64,000 nucleotides of DNA from Flavivirga amylovorans (GCF_030540875.1 NZ_JAUOEM010000001.1:310001-374000), one strand, 5' to 3'. Positions 1-9,372 are shown, counted from the stretch's first letter. Translations and numbers: made by a program. The notes: a model not told the origin generated them from the letters alone.

Positions 1-395
1 AGTCTGGTATATTTAAAGGAGGAGGTCGTATGTTCGGTCCAAGACCAAGAAATTATAACTTCAAACTTAATAAAAACGTTAAGCGTTTAGCGCGTAAATC
101 TGCATTAAGTATCAAAGCAGGAGAAAAGTCAATTACAGTTTTAGAAGACTTTAATTTTGATGCTCCAAAAACGAAAAACTTTACAGCGGTTTTAAAAGCG
201 TTAGAACTTGAAAACAAAAAATCTCTGTTTGTGTTGGGTGGGTCAAATAATAACGTATATTTGTCATCGCGCAATTTAAAAGGTTCAGAGGTTATAACTT
301 CCTCGGAATTAAGTACTTACAAGATTTTAAATGCAAATCAAGTCGTGCTTTTAGAAGGTGCCTTAGAAGGAATTGAAACAAACTTAAGTAAATAA
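1..395 (+). CDS. rplD: 50S ribosomal protein L4, 5'-truncated by the window edge
   Basis: L4 binds 23S rRNA and lines the peptide exit tunnel; in enterobacteria it also represses its own operon. The frame is open from base 3, so the gene is already in progress at the window start. 130 residues are visible against a family norm of about 205-210, so roughly the N-terminal 80 are missing. The residues before and after the internal Met at base 30 read SGIFKGGGRMFGPRPRNY, the conserved GGG-FGPRPR-Y stretch of L4, so that Met is not the start. rplW follows after 7 bases. Product certain; only the 5' end is unseen. Confidence 0.97.
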   Translation, partial: SGIFKGGGRMFGPRPRNYNFKLNKNVKRLARKSALSIKAGEKSITVLEDFNFDAPKTKNFTAVLKALELENKKSLFVLGGSNNNVYLSSRNLKGSEVITSSELSTYKILNANQVVLLEGALEGIETNLSK

Positions 396-402
396 GAAAC
401 AG

Positions 403-693
403 ATGAGTATCTTAATTAAACCTATAATCACAGAAAAAGCGACTGCAGATAGCGAGTTAAGAAATTGCTATACTTTCGCGGTGAAGACAAAGGCGAACAA
501 GGTAGAAATTAAAAAAGCGGTGGAAGCTGCTTATGGTGTTTCTGTTGAAAAAGTTCGTACTATAAATGTCCGTCCAGATAGAAGAACCCGTTTTACAAAA
601 ACAGGTATTCAACATGGTAAAACAAATGCTGTTAAAAAAGCAATTGTACAACTGGCGGAAGGTGAAATGATTGATTTATACAGTAACATGTAA
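403..693 (+). CDS. rplW: 50S ribosomal protein L23
   Basis: L23 sits at the polypeptide tunnel exit and is a docking point for trigger factor and SRP. The 96-residue product has the family length, starting MSILIKPIITEKAT (the L23 'P-x-x-TEK' signature) and holding the NKVEIKKAVEAAYGVSVEKV helix followed by the basic N-V-R-P rRNA-binding segment. It lies between rplD (7-base gap) and rplB (10-base gap), the conserved S10-operon order, so it is almost surely co-transcribed with both. Confidence 0.98.
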   Translation: MSILIKPIITEKATADSELRNCYTFAVKTKANKVEIKKAVEAAYGVSVEKVRTINVRPDRRTRFTKTGIQHGKTNAVKKAIVQLAEGEMIDLYSNM

Positions 694-703
694 TTAGACA
701 ACA

Positions 704-1531
704 ATGTCAGTAAGAAAATTAAAACCAATCACACCAGGACAGCGATTTAGAGTAGTAAATGGATTTGACGCCATAACTACTGATAAGCCGGAAAAGAGTT
801 TACTCGTTCCGAATAAAAGGTCTGGTGGTAGAAACAGTCAAGGAAAAATGACCATGCGCTATATAGGTGGAGGTCATAAGAAAAAGTATCGTATTATCGA
901 TTTTAAACGTGACAAAGCTGGAATTCCAGCAGAAGTTAAGTCTATCGAATATGATCCAAACAGAACCGCTTTTATCGCATTATTGAATTATCAAGATGGA
1001 GAAAAGAGATATATTATTGCTCAAAATGGATTACAAGTTGGGCAAAATGTGGTTTCTGGTTTAGAAGAAGTTGCTCCGGAAATCGGAAATGCAATGCCAT
1101 TAAGTGAAATTCCATTAGGAACTATTATTTCTTGTGTAGAGTTACGTCCAGGACAAGGAGCTGTTATGGCTCGTAGTGCTGGTGCTTTTGCACAGTTAAT
1201 GGCAAGAGATGGTAAATTTGCTACTATTAAATTACCTTCAGGTGAAACAAGGTTAATTCTTGTTAACTGTATGGCTACTATAGGTGTTGTTTCTAATTCT
1301 GATCATCAATTATTAGTTGGTGGTAAAGCAGGTAGAACAAGATGGTTAGGAAGAAGACCACGTACTAGACCGGTAGTTATGAATCCAGTCGATCACCCAA
1401 TGGGTGGTGGTGAAGGTAAATCTTCAGGAGGACACCCTCGTTCAAGAAACGGTATTCCAGCTAAAGGATATAGAACACGTTCTAAGACTAAAGCAAGTAA
1501 TAAATATATTGTAGAACGTAGAAAGAAATAA
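704..1531 (+). CDS. rplB: 50S ribosomal protein L2
   Basis: L2 is a primary 23S rRNA binder needed for subunit association and peptidyl-transferase activity. The 275-residue product has the full family length, with the OB-fold RNA-binding half (about residues 40-125) and the SH3-like half (about 130-200). Near the C terminus it carries [19 protein letters not shown], the conserved loop that reaches the peptidyl-transferase centre. Met replaces the second His of the enterobacterial HPHGGGEG; I recall this as the usual state in this phylum, so I do not read it as damage. rpsS begins 3 bases after the stop. Confidence 0.99.
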   Translation: MSVRKLKPITPGQRFRVVNGFDAITTDKPEKSLLVPNKRSGGRNSQGKMTMRYIGGGHKKKYRIIDFKRDKAGIPAEVKSIEYDPNRTAFIALLNYQDGEKRYIIAQNGLQVGQNVVSGLEEVAPEIGNAMPLSEIPLGTIISCVELRPGQGAVMARSAGAFAQLMARDGKFATIKLPSGETRLILVNCMATIGVVSNSDHQLLVGGKAGRTRWLGRRPRTRPVVMNPVDHPMGGGEGKSSGGHPRSRNGIPAKGYRTRSKTKASNKYIVERRKK

Positions 1532-1534
1532 GAC

Positions 1535-1813
1535 ATGGCAAGATCATTAAAAAAAGGACCTTACGTTCATTATAAATTAGAGAAGAAAGTAGCTGTTAAT
1601 GTTGAATCTAACAAGAAAACAGTAATCAAAACTTGGTCAAGAGCTAGTATGATTACTCCAGATTTTGTTGGACAAACAATCGCAGTACACAATGGCCGTC
1701 AATTTGTACCTGTTTATGTAACAGAAAACATGGTAGGTCATAAGTTAGGAGAATTTTCACCAACACGTTCATTCCGTGGACACGCTGGTGCTAAAAATAA
1801 AGGTAAAAAGTAG
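1535..1813 (+). CDS. rpsS: 30S ribosomal protein S19
   Basis: S19 is in the small-subunit head, paired with S13, and contacts the A-site finger of 23S rRNA. The 92-residue product matches the family length and opens [11 protein letters not shown], the S19 N-terminal signature. The middle holds [20 protein letters not shown] and the C-terminal part [16 protein letters not shown], both diagnostic. The start is 3 bases after the rplB stop and rplV follows after 6 bases, so translation is probably coupled across the three genes. Confidence 0.99.
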   Translation: MARSLKKGPYVHYKLEKKVAVNVESNKKTVIKTWSRASMITPDFVGQTIAVHNGRQFVPVYVTENMVGHKLGEFSPTRSFRGHAGAKNKGKK

Positions 1814-1819
1814 TAAGCT

Positions 1820-2227
1820 ATGGGAAGTCGTAAAAAACAAATGGCAGACGCTATTAAGGAAGCAAAAAAGCACGTTGCTTTTGCTAAACTTAATAACTGT
1901 CCTACATCACCGAGAAAAATGCGTTTAGTAGCCGATTTAGTAAGAGGTGAAAAGGTAGAACATGCACTTAATATCTTAAAATTCAACCAAAAAGAAGCTT
2001 CTGGTCGTTTAGAGAAATTGTTGTTGTCTGCAATTGCAAACTGGCAATCTAAAAATGAAGAAGCTAATATAGAAGAGGCTGGATTGGTAGTAAAGGAGAT
2101 TAAAGTTGATAGCGGATCTATGTTAAAAAGATTACGTCCAGCACCACAAGGACGTGCGCACAGAATTAGAAAACGTTCAAACCACGTAACAATCGTAGTT
2201 GGAGCAAACAATAATACACAAAGCTAA
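1820..2227 (+). CDS. rplV: 50S ribosomal protein L22
   Basis: L22 spans the 50S body, its beta-hairpin lining the exit tunnel where macrolides and stalling peptides act. The 135-residue product has a short basic N-terminal extension (about 18 residues) before the family core. The core contains [18 protein letters not shown] and ends in the tunnel-hairpin region [20 protein letters not shown]. The stop lies 7 bases before the rpsC start. A long open frame on the opposite strand (1738-2211) is a shadow of this gene. Confidence 0.98.
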   Translation: MGSRKKQMADAIKEAKKHVAFAKLNNCPTSPRKMRLVADLVRGEKVEHALNILKFNQKEASGRLEKLLLSAIANWQSKNEEANIEEAGLVVKEIKVDSGSMLKRLRPAPQGRAHRIRKRSNHVTIVVGANNNTQS

Positions 2228-2234
2228 GATAGAT

Positions 2235-2960
2235 ATGGGACAAAAAACAAATCCAATCGGGAATCGCTTAGGAATTATCAGAGGATGGGAATCTAACTGG
2301 TACGGAGGTAATGATTATGGAGATAAGCTTGCCGAAGACGATAAAATTAGAAAATACGTTCATGCACGTTTATCTAAAGCTAGTGTAAGTAGAGTAATTA
2401 TTGAAAGAACTTTAAAACTTGTAACCGTTACTATCACTACTGCAAGACCAGGTATTATTATCGGGAAAGGTGGACAAGAGGTAGACAAGTTAAAAGAAGA
2501 GCTTAAAAAAATTACTGGAAAAGAAGTTCAGATTAACATCTTTGAAATTAAAAGACCTGAACTTGATGCATTTTTAGTAGGATCTAGTATTGCTCGTCAG
2601 ATTGAAAATAGAATTTCATACAGACGTGCAATAAAAATGGCTATCGCTGCTACTATGCGTATGAATGCAGAAGGGATTAAAATCCAAATTAGTGGTCGTT
2701 TAAATGGTGCTGAAATGGCACGTTCTGAACACTACAAAGAAGGACGTATTCCTTTATCTACCTTCAGAGCTGATATTGATTATGCTTTAGTTGAGGCGCA
2801 CACTACTTATGGTAGATTGGGTGTTAAAGTATGGATCATGAAAGGTGAAGTATATGGTAAAAGAGAACTTTCTCCGCTAGTTGGTTTGTCCAAAAAGCAA
2901 GGAAAAGGTGGAGCAGGAGGACGTGGCGGAAATAAATCTAACCCTCGTCGTAGAAAGTAA
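2235..2960 (+). CDS. rpsC: 30S ribosomal protein S3
   Basis: S3 is part of the mRNA entry channel and its helicase activity. The product is 241 residues when started at the ATG at 2235, giving [13 protein letters not shown], the universal S3 N terminus. An in-frame upstream start at 2199 lies inside rplV and would add 12 alien residues, so I rejected it. The KH domain shows the GxxG loop in [15 protein letters not shown] (about residues 64-78). The C-terminal half has the S3-C domain ([19 protein letters not shown]), and a Gly/Arg/Lys-rich tail ends the protein. Confidence 0.98.
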   Translation: MGQKTNPIGNRLGIIRGWESNWYGGNDYGDKLAEDDKIRKYVHARLSKASVSRVIIERTLKLVTVTITTARPGIIIGKGGQEVDKLKEELKKITGKEVQINIFEIKRPELDAFLVGSSIARQIENRISYRRAIKMAIAATMRMNAEGIKIQISGRLNGAEMARSEHYKEGRIPLSTFRADIDYALVEAHTTYGRLGVKVWIMKGEVYGKRELSPLVGLSKKQGKGGAGGRGGNKSNPRRRK

Positions 2961-2982
2961 TTTTTTATAAAGTAAAGAAAAA

Positions 2983-3402
2983 ATGTTACAGCCTAAAAGA
3001 ACAAAATTTCGTAAGCAACAAAAAGGACGTATGAAAGGTCTCTCTGGAAGAGGGCACCAACTTTCTTACGGTACTTTTGGAATAAAAGCATTAGACGCAA
3101 CTTTTATAACGTCACGTCAAATTGAAGCAGCTCGTATTGCCGCTACACGTTACATGAAAAGAGAAGGACAACTTTGGATTAAAATATTTCCAGACAAGCC
3201 TATCACAAAAAAGCCTCTTGAAGTACGTATGGGTAAAGGTAAAGGTGCCGTTGAATATTGGGTAGCCGTTTGTAGACCAGGTCGTGTTTTATTTGAAATT
3301 GGAGGTGTGCCGTTAGATGTTGCTAAAGAAGCATTACGTTTAGCAGCGCAAAAGCTACCAGTAAAAACTAAGTTTTTAATTGCTCGCGATTACGAAGCAT
3401 AA
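2983..3402 (+). CDS. rplP: 50S ribosomal protein L16
   Basis: L16 binds near the A-site tRNA elbow on the 50S subunit and is a late assembly protein. The 139-residue product has the family length and begins [19 protein letters not shown]. It contains [20 protein letters not shown] and the loop [21 protein letters not shown], of which the G-K-G-x-V-x-x-W core is diagnostic. The gap to rpsC is 22 bases, larger than most in this cluster; rpmC starts 13 bases downstream. Confidence 0.99.
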   Translation: MLQPKRTKFRKQQKGRMKGLSGRGHQLSYGTFGIKALDATFITSRQIEAARIAATRYMKREGQLWIKIFPDKPITKKPLEVRMGKGKGAVEYWVAVCRPGRVLFEIGGVPLDVAKEALRLAAQKLPVKTKFLIARDYEA

Positions 3403-3415
3403 TTTATTTGATATT

Positions 3416-3607
3416 ATGAAACAATCAGAAATTAAAGAATTATCTACAGCTGAGTTACAAGAGAAACTTGGTGAGACTAAAAAAAGTTATTCAGACCTAA
3501 AAATGGCTCATGCAATATCTCCTTTAGAAAATCCAATTCAGTTACGTAGTATTAGACGTACAGTAGCTAGAATTGCGACAGAATTAACTAAAAGAGAATT
3601 ACAATAA
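3416..3607 (+). CDS. rpmC: 50S ribosomal protein L29
   Basis: L29 is a small two-helix protein beside L23 at the tunnel exit. Starting at the ATG at 3416 gives 63 residues, MKQSEIKELSTAELQEKLGE, the normal L29 N terminus. An earlier in-frame Met at 3380 lies inside rplP and adds 12 residues with no family resemblance. The C-terminal helix holds NPIQLRSIRRTVARIATEL, the most conserved part of the family. rpsQ follows after 12 bases, as in nearly all bacteria. Confidence 0.97.
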   Translation: MKQSEIKELSTAELQEKLGETKKSYSDLKMAHAISPLENPIQLRSIRRTVARIATELTKRELQ

Positions 3608-3619
3608 TTCTGCTGAAAG

Positions 3620-3877
3620 ATGGAAACAAGAAATTTAAGAAAAGAACGTATAGGAGTTGTTACTAGTAACAAAATGCAAAAATCAATAGTTGTTGCAGAA
3701 GTTAAAAAAGTAAAGCACCCTATGTATGGTAAGTTCGTGTTAAAAACAAAAAAATATGTTGCACACGACGAAACAAACGATTGTAATATTGGAGATACTG
3801 TAAAGATCATGGAAACAAGACCTTTAAGTAAATCTAAATGTTGGAGATTAGTTGAAATCATAGAAAGAGCTAAATAA
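3620..3877 (+). CDS. rpsQ: 30S ribosomal protein S17
   Basis: S17 is an OB-fold primary binder of the 16S rRNA 5' domain. The 85-residue product matches the family. It starts [19 protein letters not shown], includes [12 protein letters not shown] (the S17 'HP-Y-K' motif) and ends with [19 protein letters not shown], the OB-fold strand signature. The rplN start is only 2 bases after its stop. Confidence 0.98.
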   Translation: METRNLRKERIGVVTSNKMQKSIVVAEVKKVKHPMYGKFVLKTKKYVAHDETNDCNIGDTVKIMETRPLSKSKCWRLVEIIERAK

Positions 3878-3879
3878 TT

Positions 3880-4248
3880 ATGGTACAGCAAGAATCAAGA
3901 TTAAAGGTAGCAGATAACACTGGAGCAAAAGAAGTATTAACAATACGTGTTCTAGGTGGTACTAAGAGAAGATACGCTTCTGTAGGAGACAAAATAGTTG
4001 TTTCTGTTAAAGATGCAACACCTAATGGAAACATTAAAAAAGGTGCTGTTTCAACTGCAGTTGTTGTTCGTACTAAAAAGGAAGTAAGAAGACCTGATGG
4101 ATCTTATATTAGATTCGACGATAATGCTTGTGTTTTATTAAACCCAACGGGTGAAATGAGAGGAACACGTGTATTTGGTCCTGTTGCTAGAGAACTTCGT
4201 GATAAACAATTCATGAAAATTGTATCATTAGCACCAGAGGTGCTTTAA
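3880..4248 (+). CDS. rplN: 50S ribosomal protein L14
   Basis: L14 forms an inter-subunit bridge with 16S helix 14 and is the docking site of the silencing factor RsfS. The 122-residue product has exactly the common bacterial length. Diagnostic segments are [19 protein letters not shown] at the N terminus, the middle strand [15 protein letters not shown], and [17 protein letters not shown] toward the C terminus. It opens the spc part of the supercluster, but no promoter or terminator separates it from rpsQ. Confidence 0.99.
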   Translation: MVQQESRLKVADNTGAKEVLTIRVLGGTKRRYASVGDKIVVSVKDATPNGNIKKGAVSTAVVVRTKKEVRRPDGSYIRFDDNACVLLNPTGEMRGTRVFGPVARELRDKQFMKIVSLAPEVL

Positions 4249-4262
4249 TACATCAATTTAAG

Positions 4263-4574
4263 ATGACAAAGCTTAAAATAAAAACTGGAGATACTGTAAA
4301 AGTAATTGCTGGAGATCATAAAGGATCTGAAGGTAAAGTACAAAAGGTATTAATAGACAAGAACAAAGCGATTGTTGAGGGTGTTAACATGGTTAAGAAA
4401 CATACTAAACCAAGTGCACAAAGTCCTCAAGGAGGAATCGTAGAAAAAGAGGCTCCTATTCATATTTCAAACTTATCATTGTTAACTTCAAACGGAGAAA
4501 CAACTAGAGTAGGTTATAGAGTAGAAGGCGATAAGAAAGTAAGATTTTCAACAAAATCTAATGAAGTAATATAG
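4263..4574 (+). CDS. rplX: 50S ribosomal protein L24
   Basis: L24 initiates 50S assembly by binding domain I of 23S rRNA. The 103-residue product carries a KOW motif at the N terminus ([20 protein letters not shown], about residues 7-26). It then has [19 protein letters not shown] and the C-terminal SNLSLL segment found in bacterial L24. It starts 14 bases after rplN, and rplE begins 2 bases after its stop. Confidence 0.98.
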   Translation: MTKLKIKTGDTVKVIAGDHKGSEGKVQKVLIDKNKAIVEGVNMVKKHTKPSAQSPQGGIVEKEAPIHISNLSLLTSNGETTRVGYRVEGDKKVRFSTKSNEVI

Positions 4575-4576
4575 TT

Positions 4577-5128
4577 ATGGCATATTCACCTAGACTTAAA
4601 GAAGAGTATAAAAGCAGAGTAATTGCAGCTCTTACCGAAGAATTTGGATATAAGAATGTTATGCAAGTTCCAGTACTTAAAAAGATCGTAATATCTAAAG
4701 GAGTTGGAGCAGCAGTAGCAGACAAAAAGTTAATCGACTATGCAGTAGAAGAATTAACTACTATATCTGGACAAAAAGCTATATCAACATTATCTAAAAA
4801 GGATGTTGCATCATTCAAATTACGTAAAGGGATGCCAATTGGCGCTAAAGTTACTTTACGTGGAGAAAGAATGTATGAATTCTTAGACCGTTTAGTTACT
4901 TCTGCGTTACCGCGTGTAAGAGACTTTAATGGTATAAAAGCAACTGGATTTGATGGTAGAGGTAACTACAATTTAGGAGTTACTGAGCAAATAATATTCC
5001 CAGAAATTAACATTGATAAGGTTAATAAAATTTCTGGAATGGATATTACATTTGTAACATCTGCTGATACAGATAAAGAAGCAAAATCATTATTAACAGA
5101 ACTAGGGTTACCTTTTAAAAAGAACTAA
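4577..5128 (+). CDS. rplE: 50S ribosomal protein L5
   Basis: L5 belongs to the 5S rRNA-protein complex and contacts P-site tRNA. The 183-residue product is full length, with [17 protein letters not shown] near the N terminus and [20 protein letters not shown] in the centre. The 5S-binding part is [19 protein letters not shown] followed by RVRDFNG. rpsN follows after 3 bases. In E. coli S8 represses the spc operon at the rplE start; I see no obvious similar structure at this junction, but a hairpin does occur further on, before rpsH. Confidence 0.99.
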   Translation: MAYSPRLKEEYKSRVIAALTEEFGYKNVMQVPVLKKIVISKGVGAAVADKKLIDYAVEELTTISGQKAISTLSKKDVASFKLRKGMPIGAKVTLRGERMYEFLDRLVTSALPRVRDFNGIKATGFDGRGNYNLGVTEQIIFPEINIDKVNKISGMDITFVTSADTDKEAKSLLTELGLPFKKN

Positions 5129-5131
5129 GTT

Positions 5132-5401
5132 ATGGCTAAAGAATCAATGAAAGCCCGTGAGGTTAAAAGAGCAAAAACAGTAGCTAAATATGCAGAGAAA
5201 CGTAAAGCTTTAAAAGAAGCTGGAGATTATGAAGCATTACAGAAGTTACCTAAAAACGCTTCTCCTATTCGTATGCACAACAGATGCAAATTAACAGGAA
5301 GACCTAAGGGGTATATGAGAAACTTTGGAATTTCTCGTGTAACATTTAGAGAAATGGCTAACCAAGGATTAATACCTGGTGTTAGAAAAGCAAGTTGGTA
5401 A
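5132..5401 (+). CDS. rpsN: 30S ribosomal protein S14, long zinc-independent type
   Basis: S14 binds the 3' domain of 16S rRNA in the small-subunit head. The product is 89 residues, the long form, and has a single cysteine (in [12 protein letters not shown]). It therefore lacks the two CxxC pairs of the short zinc-binding type. The C-terminal half [20 protein letters not shown] is the family signature. It starts 3 bases after rplE. A 73-base gap with a hairpin separates it from rpsH, the widest gap before rpsM. Confidence 0.98.
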   Translation: MAKESMKAREVKRAKTVAKYAEKRKALKEAGDYEALQKLPKNASPIRMHNRCKLTGRPKGYMRNFGISRVTFREMANQGLIPGVRKASW

Positions 5402-5418
5402 AAAAAGAATTATAAATT

Positions 5419-5454
5419 GGTTTTAGGTTCAAAAGAAGGGTTCTTTTGAAAACC
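5419..5454 (+). promoter_or_regulatory. perfect hairpin between rpsN and rpsH
   Basis: TTCAAAAGAA at 5428-5437 is the exact reverse complement of TTCTTTTGAA at 5441-5450, with a GGG loop. GGTT (5419-5422) can extend the stem by pairing with AACC (5451-5454) across an internal bulge. No T-run follows, so it does not look like a terminator. It lies 20 bases before the S8 start codon. It may be an RNA processing or regulatory site within the spc mRNA; that role is inference. Confidence 0.55.
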
Positions 5455-5474
5455 ACTACCGCAAATTAATAAAT

Positions 5475-5873
5475 ATGTATACAGATCCAATATCGGATTA
5501 TCTTACGAGAGTTAGAAATGCAATACGAGCTAACCATAGAGTGGTTGAGATTCCTGCATCTAACTTAAAAAAGGACATCACTAAAATATTATTCGAACAA
5601 GGATATATTTTAAGCTACAAGTTTGATGATTCTTCAGTACAAGGGACTATTAAAATAGCACTTAAGTACAACAAAGAAACTAAAGAACCTGTAATTAAGA
5701 AACTTCAAAGAATTAGTAAACCAGGTTTACGTAAGTATGCTGGTTCTAAAGAATTACCTAGAATCCTTAATGGTCTTGGTATTGCCATCGTTTCAACTTC
5801 TCATGGAGTAATGACTGGTAAACAAGCCAAAAGAGATAATGTAGGTGGCGAAGTGTTATGTTACGTTTACTAA
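5475..5873 (+). CDS. rpsH: 30S ribosomal protein S8
   Basis: S8 is a primary 16S rRNA binder and, in E. coli, the repressor of the spc operon. The 132-residue product begins MYTDPISDYLTRVRNA, and most family members have the D-P-I-x-D-x-L-T-R-x-R-N pattern. The C-terminal RNA-binding region holds ILNGLGIAIVSTSHGVMTG and a terminal GGEVLCYVY, both highly conserved. It is preceded by the hairpin at 5419-5454 and followed after 18 bases by rplF. Confidence 0.99.
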   Translation: MYTDPISDYLTRVRNAIRANHRVVEIPASNLKKDITKILFEQGYILSYKFDDSSVQGTIKIALKYNKETKEPVIKKLQRISKPGLRKYAGSKELPRILNGLGIAIVSTSHGVMTGKQAKRDNVGGEVLCYVY

Positions 5874-5891
5874 TCTAAAAGGGAGAAAGAA

Positions 5892-6434
5892 ATGTCAAGA
5901 ATAGGAAATAACCCAGTTGCAATTCCAGAAGGAGTTACAGTAGAAGTAAAGGATAACGTAGTTACAGTAAAAGGGAAATTGGGAGAGTTAACCCAAGAGT
6001 TCGATACTGTAGAGATTAAAGTTGAAGATGGAAACGTTTTAGTAACACGTTCTTCTGACTCTAAAGAACAAAAAGCTAAACACGGTTTATATAGATCATT
6101 AATGAATAACATGGTCGAAGGTGTATCTAAAGGATGGACTAAAGAATTGGAATTGGTTGGTGTAGGTTACAGAGCATCTAATCAAGGTCAAAAATTAGAT
6201 TTAGCTTTAGGTTTTTCTCATAATATTGTTTTAAACATTGCTCCAGAAGTAAAAGTTGAAACAGTTTCAGAAAAAGGAAAGAATCCATTAGTAAAGTTAA
6301 CATCATTCGATAAACAACTTGTTGGTCAAGTAGCTGCAAAAATCCGCGGATTTAGAAAACCTGAACCTTACAAAGGAAAAGGAATTAAGTTTGTTGGTGA
6401 AGAAATAAGAAGAAAAGCAGGTAAATCAGCTTAA
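5892..6434 (+). CDS. rplF: 50S ribosomal protein L6
   Basis: L6 is near the factor-binding site of the 50S subunit and is made of two homologous domains (about residues 1-80 and 81-180). The 180-residue product starts [19 protein letters not shown] and ends with the family C-terminal motif [18 protein letters not shown] followed by RRKAGK. The central GVGYRA (about residue 92) is also typical. It is embedded between rpsH and rplR with short gaps of 18 and 10 bases. Confidence 0.99.
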   Translation: MSRIGNNPVAIPEGVTVEVKDNVVTVKGKLGELTQEFDTVEIKVEDGNVLVTRSSDSKEQKAKHGLYRSLMNNMVEGVSKGWTKELELVGVGYRASNQGQKLDLALGFSHNIVLNIAPEVKVETVSEKGKNPLVKLTSFDKQLVGQVAAKIRGFRKPEPYKGKGIKFVGEEIRRKAGKSA

Positions 6435-6444
6435 TAAAATAGTT

Positions 6445-6801
6445 ATGGCATTAACAAAGAATCAAAGAAGACAAAGGATTAAAAACAGAATTCGTAAGAT
6501 CGTTTCTGGTACAGAAGCTAGACCGAGATTAACTGTTTTTAGAAGTAATAAAGAAATTTATGCTCAAATTGTGGATGACGTAAATGGTACAACTATCAGT
6601 GCTGCATCTTCAAGAGATAAAGATATTAGTTCTGCAAAAGGTAATAAATCAGAAATCGCTACTCTAGTAGGAAAGGCAGTTGCTGAGAAAGCTTTAAAAG
6701 CAGGTGTAGAAGCAATCGCTTTTGATAGAGGTGGTTATTTATATCATGGTAGAGTAAAATCATTAGCTGAAGGAGCTAGAGAAGCAGGACTTAAATTCTA
6801 G
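6445..6801 (+). CDS. rplR: 50S ribosomal protein L18
   Basis: L18 binds 5S rRNA together with L5. The 118-residue product has the basic N terminus ([20 protein letters not shown]) and the [18 protein letters not shown] strand-turn-strand. The C-terminal [20 protein letters not shown] is the most conserved part. rpsE begins 6 bases after its stop. Confidence 0.99.
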   Translation: MALTKNQRRQRIKNRIRKIVSGTEARPRLTVFRSNKEIYAQIVDDVNGTTISAASSRDKDISSAKGNKSEIATLVGKAVAEKALKAGVEAIAFDRGGYLYHGRVKSLAEGAREAGLKF

Positions 6802-6807
6802 AATATT

Positions 6808-7332
6808 ATGTTTCAAAAATATAAAAGTGCAGAGTTAGTAAAACCAGGTGGATTAGATCTTAAAGATCGTTTAGTTGGTGTACAAAGAGTTACAAAAGTA
6901 ACTAAAGGTGGTAGAGCATTTGGTTTTTCAGCAATTGTTGTAGTTGGTGATGAAGCTGGTGTTGTAGGACAAGGTTTAGGAAAATCTAAAGATGTTGCTA
7001 GTGCTATTGCAAAAGCAGTTGAAGATGCTAAGAAAAATCTAGTAAGAATTCCTATTATAAAAGGGACTTTACCACATGAACAAAAAGGGAAATATGGTGG
7101 AGCAAGAGTAAACATCATACCTGCAGCTCCTGGTACAGGAGTTATTGCTGGTGGTGCTGTTAGAACTGTTCTTGAGGCTGTTGGTGTACATGATGTATTA
7201 TCAAAATCTCAAGGATCTTCTAATCCTCATAATGTAGTAAAAGCAACGTTTGATGCTTTATTACAATTAAGAGATGCTAATGCAATCGCTAGAGATAGAG
7301 GTATTTCACTTGAACAAGTTTTTAACGCTTAA
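6808..7332 (+). CDS. rpsE: 30S ribosomal protein S5
   Basis: S5 contributes to decoding accuracy and the mRNA entry channel. The 174-residue product has the N-terminal double-stranded-RNA-binding-like domain ([20 protein letters not shown], about residues 18-37). The second half has [19 protein letters not shown] and [19 protein letters not shown], which are diagnostic. rpmD follows after 11 bases, the standard order. Confidence 0.99.
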   Translation: MFQKYKSAELVKPGGLDLKDRLVGVQRVTKVTKGGRAFGFSAIVVVGDEAGVVGQGLGKSKDVASAIAKAVEDAKKNLVRIPIIKGTLPHEQKGKYGGARVNIIPAAPGTGVIAGGAVRTVLEAVGVHDVLSKSQGSSNPHNVVKATFDALLQLRDANAIARDRGISLEQVFNA

Positions 7333-7343
7333 TAACATCAGAG

Positions 7344-7526
7344 ATGGCAAAGATTAAAGTAAAAAAAGTTAAAAGCGCAATCAATCGTACGCAAAGACAA
7401 AAAAGAACTTTAGAAGCTCTTGGTCTTAAAAAGATTGGTCAAGTAAAAGAGCACGAAGCTACACCTAATATCTTAGGTATGGTTGCTAAAGTTTCACATT
7501 TAGTTTCTGTAGAGGAAGCAAAATAA
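7344..7526 (+). CDS. rpmD: 50S ribosomal protein L30
   Basis: L30 is a small 50S protein missing in some bacterial lineages but present here. The 60-residue product reads MAKIKVKKVKSAINRTQRQK, then LEALGLKKIGQVKEHEAT and a C-terminal GMVAKVSHLVSV, covering the whole L30 domain. Position between rpsE and rplO confirms it. Confidence 0.98.
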   Translation: MAKIKVKKVKSAINRTQRQKRTLEALGLKKIGQVKEHEATPNILGMVAKVSHLVSVEEAK

Positions 7527-7539
7527 TATAAAACTGAAA

Positions 7540-7992
7540 ATGGATTTAAGTAATTTAAAACCTGCAGAAGGTTCAGTAAAAAATCAAGGGAAAAGAATAG
7601 GTAGAGGACAAGGTTCTGGAAAAGGTGGTACTGCTACGCGTGGTCACAAAGGAGCTAAATCTCGTTCTGGGTATTCTAAAAAACTAGGATTTGAAGGTGG
7701 GCAAATGCCACTTCAAAGACGTGTTCCTAAATTTGGTTTTACAAACATTAACCGTGTTGAATATCAAGGTATCAATTTAGATACGTTGCAACAATTAGTT
7801 GATGATAAAAAAATTAAGGATACAGTAGACTTTGAAATTTTATTCTCTAACCGTTTAGCCGGAAAAAATGATCTAGTTAAGATTTTGGGTAGAGGAGAGT
7901 TAAAAGCAAAATTAAAAGTATCTGCACATAAATTTACAGCTTCCGCAAAAGCAGCTATTGAAGCAGCTGGAGGAGAAGCAATAACATTATAA
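7540..7992 (+). CDS. rplO: 50S ribosomal protein L15
   Basis: L15 is a late-binding protein of the 50S subunit. The 150-residue product has the glycine-rich basic N-terminal arm (KRIGRGQGSGKGGTATRGHK, about residues 18-37) and GFEGGQMPLQRRVPKFGF. The C-terminal globular part ends KAAIEAAGGEAITL, the family's usual tail. secY starts 15 bases downstream. Confidence 0.99.
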   Translation: MDLSNLKPAEGSVKNQGKRIGRGQGSGKGGTATRGHKGAKSRSGYSKKLGFEGGQMPLQRRVPKFGFTNINRVEYQGINLDTLQQLVDDKKIKDTVDFEILFSNRLAGKNDLVKILGRGELKAKLKVSAHKFTASAKAAIEAAGGEAITL

Positions 7993-8007
7993 GACCATAT
8001 TAAGAGT

Positions 8008-9360
8008 ATGAAGTTTATAGAATCGCTTAAAAATGTTTGGAAAATTGAGGAGCTAAGAAACAGGATCATAGTGACACTAGGACTGTTATTAGTATATCGT
8101 TTTGGTACTCAGGTGACGTTGCCAGGTGTTGATGCTGCACAATTAGCTGCATTAGGAGACAGTACTAGTACAGGGTTATTAGGACTACTTAGCCAGTTTA
8201 CTGGAGGAGCTTTTTCTAGAGCATCTGTATTTGCTTTGGGTATTATGCCTTACATTTCTGCTTCTATTGTTGTACAATTAATGGGTATCGCTATTCCTTA
8301 TTTGCAAAAACTGCAAAAAGAAGGAGCTAGTGGGCAAAAGAAAGTTAATCAAATTACACGTTGGTTAACGATTGCTATTTGCTTATTGCAAGCACCAGGT
8401 TATTTAGCAAGTTTACCAAGTTTAGGAGTTCCACAAAGTGCCTTTTTATTAGGTACTGGACCTTTATTCTATTTCTCATCTGTAAGTATTTTAGTCACTG
8501 GTTGTATTTTTGCTATGTGGTTAGGTGAAAAAATTACAGACAAAGGAATTGGTAATGGAATCTCATTATTAATCATGGTTGGTATTATTGCAACATTGCC
8601 TCAGTCATTTATTCAAAATGCCGCTACTAGATTAGAAGGTAACAACGTGATGCTTATTCTTTTTGAATTAGTTATTTGGTTTGTTATTATTTTAGTTACA
8701 ATCATGCTTGTTATGGCTGTTAGAAAAATAGCTGTACAATACGCAAGAAGAACTGCTTCTGGTGGTTATGAGAAAAGTGCTATGGCAGGTTCAAGACAAT
8801 ACATTCCATTAAAGCTAAATGCTTCTGGAGTAATGCCTATTATATTTGCGCAAGCTATTATGTTTGTGCCTGGTATGATTGGTGGTACAGATTTATTAAA
8901 AGATTCATCTGTAGGAGCCTGGTTAGTTACTAATCTTGGTCCAGCAAGTATGTTTGGTTTTTGGTATAATGTTGTTTTCGCTTTATTAATAATCGTATTT
9001 ACATATTTCTATACAGCGATCACTGTACCAACAAATAAAATGGCAGACGATTTAAAACGTAGTGGTGGTTTTATTCCTGGTATTCGTCCAGGTTCTGAAA
9101 CTTCAGAATATCTGGATAAAATTATGTCTCAAATAACCTTACCGGGATCTATATTTTTAGCACTTATAGCTGTGTTCCCAGCGTTTATTGTTAAGCTTAT
9201 GGATGTACAACAAGGTTGGGCATTATTTTTTGGAGGAACCTCATTATTAATCATGGTTGGAGTTGCAATTGACACTATGCAACAAGTAAATTCATACTTG
9301 TTAAATAGACATTATGATGGCTTGATGAAAACTGGTAAAAATAGAAAAGCTAGCGCTTAA
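8008..9360 (+). CDS. secY: protein translocase channel subunit SecY
   Basis: SecY forms the protein-conducting channel of the SecYEG translocon in the inner membrane. The 450-residue product has about ten hydrophobic segments. Family signatures are GGAFSRASVFALGIMPYISA (around residues 66-85, plug and TM2 region), the cytoplasmic loop with ARRTASGGYEKSAMAGSRQY, and the late loop RSGGFIPGIRPGSETSEYLD. It lies in the spc cluster and is followed after 12 bases by infA. The adk and map genes found here in Firmicutes are absent. The secDF gene of the same pathway is at 59441-62434. Confidence 0.99.
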   Translation: MKFIESLKNVWKIEELRNRIIVTLGLLLVYRFGTQVTLPGVDAAQLAALGDSTSTGLLGLLSQFTGGAFSRASVFALGIMPYISASIVVQLMGIAIPYLQKLQKEGASGQKKVNQITRWLTIAICLLQAPGYLASLPSLGVPQSAFLLGTGPLFYFSSVSILVTGCIFAMWLGEKITDKGIGNGISLLIMVGIIATLPQSFIQNAATRLEGNNVMLILFELVIWFVIILVTIMLVMAVRKIAVQYARRTASGGYEKSAMAGSRQYIPLKLNASGVMPIIFAQAIMFVPGMIGGTDLLKDSSVGAWLVTNLGPASMFGFWYNVVFALLIIVFTYFYTAITVPTNKMADDLKRSGGFIPGIRPGSETSEYLDKIMSQITLPGSIFLALIAVFPAFIVKLMDVQQGWALFFGGTSLLIMVGVAIDTMQQVNSYLLNRHYDGLMKTGKNRKASA

Positions 9361-9372
9361 TATATATCTACT

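Noticed and set aside
1738-2211. 157-codon frame on the - strand opposite rplV
   Set aside because: Exact shadow of the conserved L22 gene, with no family-like sequence; Cys/Phe/Ser-rich as expected from antisense of a Lys-rich gene.
2199-2234. N-terminal extension of rpsC
   Set aside because: Lies within rplV and precedes the universal S3 start MGQKTNP.
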